The notes below the pieces were generated by a model, which was not told where the DNA came from, made no database searches, and worked only from the letters and a program-made list of their open reading frames with translations. 28,200 nucleotides of DNA from JAFGJQ01 sp964586145 (GTDB lineage: Bacteria > Planctomycetota > Phycisphaerae > UBA1845). The position numbers were made by a program, and so were the translations under genes. This document shows positions 23,621-28,200 of this stretch, piece by piece. Location: NCBI GenBank assembly GCA_964586145.1, contig CAZPHH010000066.1:1-28200 (forward strand), given 5' to 3'. Each line of letters opens with the position of its first letter. The stretch's first letter is position 1.

Positions 23621-24508
23621 ATGTTTCCCATCTTTGAAGCGCAATGGCTCGCCCCCAAGGTCCGCAAGCTCGTCGTTCACGCGCCGCGCGTGGCCTCTCA
23701 CCACAAGCCCGGCCACTTCGTCATTGTCCGCTGCGAGGACAACGGCGAACGCATTCCGCTGACGATTGCTGATTCCGACGCAAAGGCCGGCACGATCACG
23801 CTTGTCGTGCAGATCGTCGGGGCCACCACGGAGCGGCTGTGCTCGCTCTGCACGGGCGAAACCCTGCTGGACGTCGCCGGCCCACTGGGCAAGCCCACGG
23901 AGATCGAGACGTTCGGGCACGTGGTGTTGGTCGGCGGCGGCGTGGGAACGGCCGTCATCTATCCGCAGGCCGGCGCCCTCAAGGCGATGGGCAATCGGCT
24001 CACCGCCGTCATCGGCGGACGAAGCAAGCCGTATGTCATTCTGGAGAAGGAGCTTGCGGCCATCTGCGATGCCGTTCACCCCTGCACCGACGACGGCAGC
24101 TACGGATTTCACGGGTTCGTGACCGGCAAGCTGGAGAGCCTCATCCGCGAGGCCGCACCCCCGATTGACATGGTGCTGACGGCCGGCCCGGTGCCCATGA
24201 TGCGGGCGGTGGCGGAAGTGACTCGCGAGCGAGGCATCCGGACCATCGCGTCGCTGAACCCGATCATGGTGGACGGGACGGGGATGTGCGGCGGGTGTCG
24301 GGTGACGGTCGGCGGCAAGCAGCGATTCGCGTGCGTGGATGGGCCGGAGTTTGACGCGCACCAGGTGGACTTCCGAGAGCTGACCGACCGGCTGACCGCA
24401 TACCGCGACCAAGAGCGGGCCGTCTGGGAGCGATACCGGCTGGACCCGCAGCACGTGTGCCGGCTGGAAGCGGCAGAGAAGGAATTGCAGACGCGAGGGG
24501 ATGAATGA
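23621..24508 (+). CDS. Ferredoxin:NADP oxidoreductase subunit, NfnA/SudB-type (FAD, [2Fe-2S])
   Basis: 295 residues of the ferredoxin-NADP reductase-like superfamily. The 23621 start gives MFPIFEAQWLAPKVRKLVVH, matching the usual family N-terminus (GGAG 12 bases upstream); an ATG at 23591 has no ribosome-binding site. The FAD domain carries GHFVIVRCEDNGERIPLTIA (R-x-x-x-T/S-type). The NAD(P) domain begins GHVVLVGGGVGTAVIYPQ. The C-terminal GMCGGCRVTVGGKQRFACVD carries cysteines 223, 226 and 238 for a [2Fe-2S] cluster. In NfnAB this subunit exchanges electrons between NADH or ferredoxin and the large subunit; SudAB is described as sulfide dehydrogenase. Which reaction applies here cannot be told. 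It overlaps the next gene by four bases (ATGA). Confidence 0.9.
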   Translation: MFPIFEAQWLAPKVRKLVVHAPRVASHHKPGHFVIVRCEDNGERIPLTIADSDAKAGTITLVVQIVGATTERLCSLCTGETLLDVAGPLGKPTEIETFGHVVLVGGGVGTAVIYPQAGALKAMGNRLTAVIGGRSKPYVILEKELAAICDAVHPCTDDGSYGFHGFVTGKLESLIREAAPPIDMVLTAGPVPMMRAVAEVTRERGIRTIASLNPIMVDGTGMCGGCRVTVGGKQRFACVDGPEFDAHQVDFRELTDRLTAYRDQERAVWERYRLDPQHVCRLEAAEKELQTRGDE

Positions 24509-25911
24509 AACCGGCCGACCGCATGAAGATCCCCCGGCAGCACATGCCGGAGCAGGAACCCCAGACCCGAGCCCACAACTTCCGCGAGGTGAACCTGGGG
24601 ATGGCCACCGAGGCCGCCCGCACGGAAGCTCAGCGGTGCCTCCGCTGCAAAGGGGCCAAGTGCGTGGCCGGCTGCCCGGTGGGTGTGGACATTGCCGGGT
24701 TCGTGGAGGCAGTGGCCGAGGGCGATCTGCCGCGGGCGGCGGACATTCTGTATGCGGCCAACGTGCTGCCGGGCATCACCGGCCGGGTCTGCCCGCAGGA
24801 GACGCAGTGCGAGCAAGTCTGCGTGCGGGCCGGCAAGGGTTCGCCCGTGGCCGTCGGGTACCTGGAGCGGTTCGTGGCTGACTGGGCCCGCGAGCACCGT
24901 CGCGAGCTGTTCACTCCCCTGCCGCCCACAGGCAAGCGAGTGGCCATCGTCGGGTCCGGCCCTGCCGGCCTGACGTGTGCGGGCGAGCTGGCCAAGCTGG
25001 GGCACGGGGTGACCGTGTTCGAGGCCCTGCACCGACCGGGCGGCGTGCTGGTCTACGGCATACCGGAGTTCCGTCTGCCCAAGAGAATCGTGGACGAGGA
25101 AGTGCAGAAGCTCCGCGAGATGGGCGTGAAGATCGAGTGTAACGTCGTCATCGGGCAGACCTACACCATCCACGAACTGATGAACGACGAAGGTTTCGAC
25201 GCTGTTTTCATCGCCAACGGGGCGGGCCTGCCGGTTTTTCAGGGCATTCCGGGCGAGCACCTGAAGGGGGTGTATTCCGCCAACGAGTATTTGACCCGGG
25301 TGAACCTGATGGGCGCCTGGAAGGGCGACGAAACGCCGACCCCGGTGGTCAAATCCACGCGGGTCGTGGTGGTCGGCGGGGGCAACACCGCCATGGACGC
25401 CGTTCGGACCGCCCGGCGGCTGGGCGCAGAGCCGGCCACGCTGGTGTACCGGCGTTCGCGTCAGGAGATGCCCGCACGTGTGGAAGAGGTCAAGCACGCC
25501 GAGGAAGAGGACGTTGTGTTCGAAATGCTGGTCAACCCCATCGAGATCCTGGGCGGGCAGGACGGTTGGGTGAGCGGCGTCCGCTGCATCCGCCAGGAGT
25601 TGGGCGAGCCGGACGCGTCCGGACGCCGGCGGCCGGTGCCGATCGCGGGCAGCGAATTCGAGCTTCCGTGCGAGGTTTTCATCGAGGCCATCGGCACCCG
25701 GGCGAACCCGCTGCTCACCCAGACCACCCCCGAGCTGAAGCTCAACAAATGGGGCAACATCGAGGTGGACAAAAGCCGGATGACCAGCATGAGGGGCGTT
25801 TTCGCGGGTGGCGACATCGTGCGGGGAGGTGCCACCGTGATTCTGGCCATGGGGGACGGCAAAACGGCCGCGGCCGGCATCCACAGTTATCTGACCCACG
25901 CGCAGGGGTGA
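24505..25911 (+). CDS. NADPH-dependent flavoprotein, NfnB/SudA/GltA (glutamate synthase small-subunit-like)
   Basis: 468 residues. The N-terminal [4Fe-4S] domain has RCLRCKGAKCVAGCPVGVDI (Cys 45, 48, 53, 57) and a second set in RVCPQETQCEQVCVRAGKG. The FAD fold starts at VAIVGSGPAGLTCAGELAKL and the NADPH fold at VVVGGGNTAMDAVRTARRLG; GGDIVRGGATVILAMGDGK near the end completes the FAD site. Homologues are the small subunit of glutamate synthase and NfnB/SudA. Pairing with the NfnA/SudB-type subunit in an overlapping operon favours an NfnAB-like complex moving electrons between NADPH, NADH and ferredoxin. It is usually annotated glutamate synthase (NADPH) homotetrameric, which should be taken with care because no GltB large subunit is present. 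Confidence 0.92.
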   Translation: MKPADRMKIPRQHMPEQEPQTRAHNFREVNLGMATEAARTEAQRCLRCKGAKCVAGCPVGVDIAGFVEAVAEGDLPRAADILYAANVLPGITGRVCPQETQCEQVCVRAGKGSPVAVGYLERFVADWAREHRRELFTPLPPTGKRVAIVGSGPAGLTCAGELAKLGHGVTVFEALHRPGGVLVYGIPEFRLPKRIVDEEVQKLREMGVKIECNVVIGQTYTIHELMNDEGFDAVFIANGAGLPVFQGIPGEHLKGVYSANEYLTRVNLMGAWKGDETPTPVVKSTRVVVVGGGNTAMDAVRTARRLGAEPATLVYRRSRQEMPARVEEVKHAEEEDVVFEMLVNPIEILGGQDGWVSGVRCIRQELGEPDASGRRRPVPIAGSEFELPCEVFIEAIGTRANPLLTQTTPELKLNKWGNIEVDKSRMTSMRGVFAGGDIVRGGATVILAMGDGKTAAAGIHSYLTHAQG

Positions 25912-26010
25912 ATTCACAGGCCGACTGACGATAGAATAAGGGCATGGCCCGCCGGCCCCCGTCTGGGCTGGGCACGGCGGTTGTGTCGGCATCGTGCAGG
26001 TGTGAGGATC

Positions 26011-27153
26011 ATGGGCAAGGCTGGACAGGCAAAGGGATTCGGGTGGGGTTCGGCGCCGCAGAACTCCAACGGCAGCGCCGCGGCGGGCTGGGGCGAGTCT
26101 CACCCGGCGGTGCATAACCTGAACGTTGCCGCCACCGTCTCGCTGATATCGCCGTTTCAGATCAAGGAGGACATCCCGCTTACGCCCGCCGCGTACCAGA
26201 CCGTGGTCGAGAGCCGGGAGACGATCAAGCAGATTCTGAATGGATCGGACCCGCGGATGCTGGTGCTGGTCGGGCCGTGTTCGATTCACGATGACGAGGC
26301 AGCCATCGAATACGCCGGACGACTGGCCGGCCTGGCCCACGAAGTGTCGGACTGCCTGTACGTGGGCATGAGGGTATACTTCGAGAAGCCGCGAACCACC
26401 GTGGGCTGGAAGGGTCTGATCAACGACCCGCACCTGAACGACACGTTTGACATGGAGGCAGGCATCCGTAAGGCCCGCCGGATTCTGCTGGCCGTCACGG
26501 AGCTGGGCCTGGCGACGGCCACGGAGTTCCTGGATCCGATCACCCCGCAGTACATCGCCGACCTGATCAGTTGGGCGGCCGTCGGGGCCCGGACGACGGA
26601 GTCCCAGACGCACCGTCAGATGGCCAGCGGCCTGTCCATGCCCGTCGGGTACAAGAACGCCACGGACGGCAATCTGGAAATCGCCATCAACGCCCTGCAG
26701 TCCGCCCAGCACTCGCACAGCTTCCTGGGCATTGACGACAATGGTCGGACGGCGGTCATCAAGACGCGCGGCAATCCGTGGGGGCATGTCATTCTGCGCG
26801 GCGGGCGTGGCGGCCCGAACTACGACCCTTCGAGCGTGTCCGGGGCCATGGAGGCGCTGCGGCAGGCAGGGCTGCCGGCGCGGTTGATCGTGGATTGCAG
26901 CCACGCGAACTGCGGCAAGAAGCAGCAATACCAGGAGCGGGCGTGGCACAGCGTGATCCAGCAGCGGGTGTCCGGGAACACGGACATCGTGGGCATGATG
27001 CTGGAAAGCAATCTGTTTGAGGGGAACCAGCCGTTTCCGTCGGACCCGTCGAAGCTGCGCTACGGCGTCTCCATCACGGACGAGTGCATCGGCTGGGAGA
27101 AGACGGCGGAGCTGCTGCGCGCCGGGGGCGGGACCCTCCGAAGCGCCATCTGA
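26011..27153 (+). CDS. aroG: Class I 3-deoxy-7-phosphoheptulonate (DAHP) synthase
   Basis: 380 residues from ATG 26011. It joins phosphoenolpyruvate and erythrose-4-phosphate in the first step of the shikimate pathway. Seen are VLVGPCSIHDD, VYFEKPRTTVGWKGLINDP, LDPITPQYIADLISWAAVGA, SMPVGYKNATDGNLEIAINA, LRGGRGGPNYD and LIVDCSHANCGKK, all typical of the AroFGH type. About 40 extra residues at the N-terminus (Gly/Ser/Asn-rich, with two GW segments) precede the usual start; a TTG at 25981 would add more. A TAGAAT -10 box stands at 25932-25937 but with a poor -35. Which amino acid inhibits it cannot be read from the sequence. Confidence 0.94.
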   Translation: MGKAGQAKGFGWGSAPQNSNGSAAAGWGESHPAVHNLNVAATVSLISPFQIKEDIPLTPAAYQTVVESRETIKQILNGSDPRMLVLVGPCSIHDDEAAIEYAGRLAGLAHEVSDCLYVGMRVYFEKPRTTVGWKGLINDPHLNDTFDMEAGIRKARRILLAVTELGLATATEFLDPITPQYIADLISWAAVGARTTESQTHRQMASGLSMPVGYKNATDGNLEIAINALQSAQHSHSFLGIDDNGRTAVIKTRGNPWGHVILRGGRGGPNYDPSSVSGAMEALRQAGLPARLIVDCSHANCGKKQQYQERAWHSVIQQRVSGNTDIVGMMLESNLFEGNQPFPSDPSKLRYGVSITDECIGWEKTAELLRAGGGTLRSAI

Positions 27154-27232
27154 TCCAATCGCGCTCTCCGCGCGTCCGGGGTTTCGTCCGGGTCAACTGT
27201 CTTTCCAGGCGCCGAAAAGCCGATTATCAAGA

Positions 27233-27260
27233 TTGACGGCGGAGTCTGATCCCGTACAGT
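27233..27260 (+). promoter_or_regulatory. Promoter of the amidase gene, probably giving a leaderless mRNA
   Basis: TTGACG (27233-27238, 5 of 6 consensus bases) and TACAGT (27255-27260) are 16 bases apart. The ATG at 27268 begins just 7 bases after the -10, where transcription would start, and no ribosome-binding site precedes it. Confidence 0.6.
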
Positions 27261-27267
27261 GATTGCG

Positions 27268-27993
27268 ATGCGCATGAAGCGGCTTGCTGTGACAATTTGG
27301 CTGGTGGGGATGGCCGGATGCGCCCAGCCGCGCGGGGTGATCCGCGATCTGCCGCCCCCGGTGATGAACACGAACTACGTGGCTCGCCCCGCCCCGCCCC
27401 CCGTGCCTTTGCCTGTTACCCCCCCTCCCGCATCCGAACCGCCACGCATGATCGGCCCGAAGACCATCGTGGTCGACGCGGGTCACGGCGGAAAAGACCC
27501 CGGTACGCAGGGTGTTTCGTCCATCCCGGAGAAGGCGTTCAACCTGCTGATGGTGCAGCAGTTGATCCAGGAACTCTCCCGGCGCGGCGCGAACGTGGTT
27601 CCCACCCGCACCACGGACGTGTTTCTTACGCTGGAGGCCCGGGCGGCCGTGGCGCGGCGCACCCGCGCGGACCTTTTCATCTCCATTCACGCGGATTACT
27701 CGCCGAAGCGTACCAACAGCGGGGCCACGCTCTACATTGCCCGAAATGCGTCGCGAGCGAGCATCTCCGCCGCCGATTCCATCGCCGCCGGCTTCCGCCG
27801 CCACGGCATCCAGTACAACGGCACGCGACGGCGGGATTTTCGCGTGCTGACCAAGCATCCTCGGCCGGCCGTGCTCATCGAGTGCGGCTTCATGTCCAAC
27901 CGGGCGGACGCCCTGTTGCTGAACTCTCCCGACTACCGCGCCCGACTGGCCAGGGCAATCGCCGACGGCATCGCCGCGTTCGCCGGGAATTGA
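27268..27993 (+). CDS. N-acetylmuramoyl-L-alanine amidase, lipoprotein (Amidase_3 family)
   Basis: 241 residues. A short lipoprotein-like signal ends in GMAGC (lipidated Cys about 18), followed by a Pro-rich linker (about residues 23-60) and an Amidase_3 domain. The motifs are TIVVDAGHGGKDPGTQG (first zinc His), EKAFNLLMV (zinc Glu), LFISIHADYSPK (zinc His) and AVLIECGFMSNRADALLL (catalytic Glu), so the active site looks complete. It cleaves the bond between MurNAc and the peptide stem in peptidoglycan, probably at the outer or inner membrane face of the periplasm. The start is 27268 (or 27274); no Shine-Dalgarno is present, but a promoter lies just upstream, so a leaderless start is likely. 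The AmiC-type AMIN targeting domain is absent. Confidence 0.93.
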   Translation: MRMKRLAVTIWLVGMAGCAQPRGVIRDLPPPVMNTNYVARPAPPPVPLPVTPPPASEPPRMIGPKTIVVDAGHGGKDPGTQGVSSIPEKAFNLLMVQQLIQELSRRGANVVPTRTTDVFLTLEARAAVARRTRADLFISIHADYSPKRTNSGATLYIARNASRASISAADSIAAGFRRHGIQYNGTRRRDFRVLTKHPRPAVLIECGFMSNRADALLLNSPDYRARLARAIADGIAAFAGN

Positions 27994-28031
27994 ACGGGAA
28001 CCGCCGGCATTTGTGGGCCGGCCCCATCCTG

Positions 28032-28073
28032 GTGGGACCGGCTTCCGCTGTGGGACCGGCTTTCCAGCCGGTC
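28032..28073 (+). repeat. GTGGGACCGGCT hairpin array, copy C
   Basis: One 18-base unit (GTGGGACCGGCTTCCGCT) is followed by the terminal unit with the hairpin GACCGGCT-TTCC-AGCCGGTC (28054-28073). It begins 39 bases after the amidase stop. Confidence 0.9.
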
Positions 28074-28098
28074 TTGGGAGGCTGTGGGCTGCACGATT

Positions 28099-28115
28099 GG
28101 TCCGCACGGCGGACC
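28099..28115 (+). repeat. Perfect 7-bp hairpin between array copies C and D
   Basis: GGTCCGC, a three-base loop ACG, then GCGGACC. It sits in the 55-base interval between the two arrays and may be part of the same composite repeat. Confidence 0.6.
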
Positions 28116-28128
28116 CTACTCCTGTCTT

Positions 28129-28188
28129 GTGGGACCGGCTTCCGCTGTGGGACCGGCTTTCGCTGTGGGACCGGCTTTCCAGCCGGTC
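28129..28188 (+). repeat. GTGGGACCGGCT hairpin array, copy D
   Basis: Two 18-base units starting at 28129 and 28147 precede the terminal unit with the same perfect hairpin (28169-28188). Both C and D are followed by TTGGGAG(G/C)CTGT, so the repeated module extends beyond the hairpin. The array may continue past the right edge. Confidence 0.9.
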
Positions 28189-28200
28189 TTGGGAGCCTGT

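Noticed and set aside
24109..26949. A 946-residue open frame on the minus strand across the NfnAB and DAHP synthase genes
   Set aside because: It opposes three well-recognised genes and shows only Arg/His/Pro-rich shadow sequence with no family features.
28032..28188. Right-edge arrays as a CRISPR or rho-independent terminator cluster
   Set aside because: Units are directly adjacent with no unique spacers, and the hairpins are not followed by T-runs.

Overview
The window is about 28 kb of GC-rich chromosome, most likely from a planctomycete (Planctomycetota, perhaps close to Phycisphaerae) and probably environmental. This assignment is inference. It rests on a secreted multi-LamG protein full of Asp/Asn calcium-type repeats of the DCNGNGxPDECD kind, a BlaI/M56-peptidase pair, an EF-G resembling the mitochondrial EF-G1 type, many exported proteins and lipoproteins, and repeated GTGGGACCGGCT hairpin arrays between genes. 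There is no rRNA, tRNA, CRISPR array, insertion sequence or prophage.

Left part (1-9.7 kb). A BlaI-type repressor and an M56 membrane metallopeptidase (cut by the left edge) form a minus-strand operon with a promoter embedded in twin operators. After about 0.8 kb without a convincing gene, a thioredoxin-fold lipoprotein lacking CxxC is divergent from glycogen phosphorylase. The phosphorylase converges on a Cys-rich lipoprotein with four identical-spacing cysteine repeats. Next come a 1054-residue exported protein I cannot assign and, upstream of it on the same strand, a likely 36-residue membrane microprotein. A perfect hairpin lies between those two.

Middle (10-21.5 kb). Peroxiredoxin (Bcp), isocitrate dehydrogenase-like and ornithine carbamoyltransferase genes run in one direction and meet an exported YdjC/ChbG-type deacetylase head-on. 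A divergent lipoprotein follows, whose C-terminus runs into repeat DNA. Then comes a 1281-residue secreted protein with an N-terminal dockerin-like pair, 15 Asp/Asn repeats and four LamG domains, two of which are a recent duplication. The fusA gene converges on it across a hairpin array.

Right part (22-28.2 kb). A compact, overlapping four-gene operon encodes a ribbon-helix-helix-like protein, a DUF6941-like protein, a small acidic protein and a PemK/MazF-type toxin. It has its own promoter and a candidate operator, and it is the best candidate here for an incompletely described system. It is followed by an NfnAB/SudBA-type flavoprotein operon, class I DAHP synthase, a probably leaderless N-acetylmuramoyl-L-alanine amidase lipoprotein, and two more hairpin arrays at the right edge.

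The housekeeping functions (glycogen breakdown, TCA cycle, arginine and aromatic amino acid synthesis, NADPH/ferredoxin balance, peroxide removal, cell-wall turnover) are ordinary. The unusual material is in the exported proteins, the toxin operon and the repeats.
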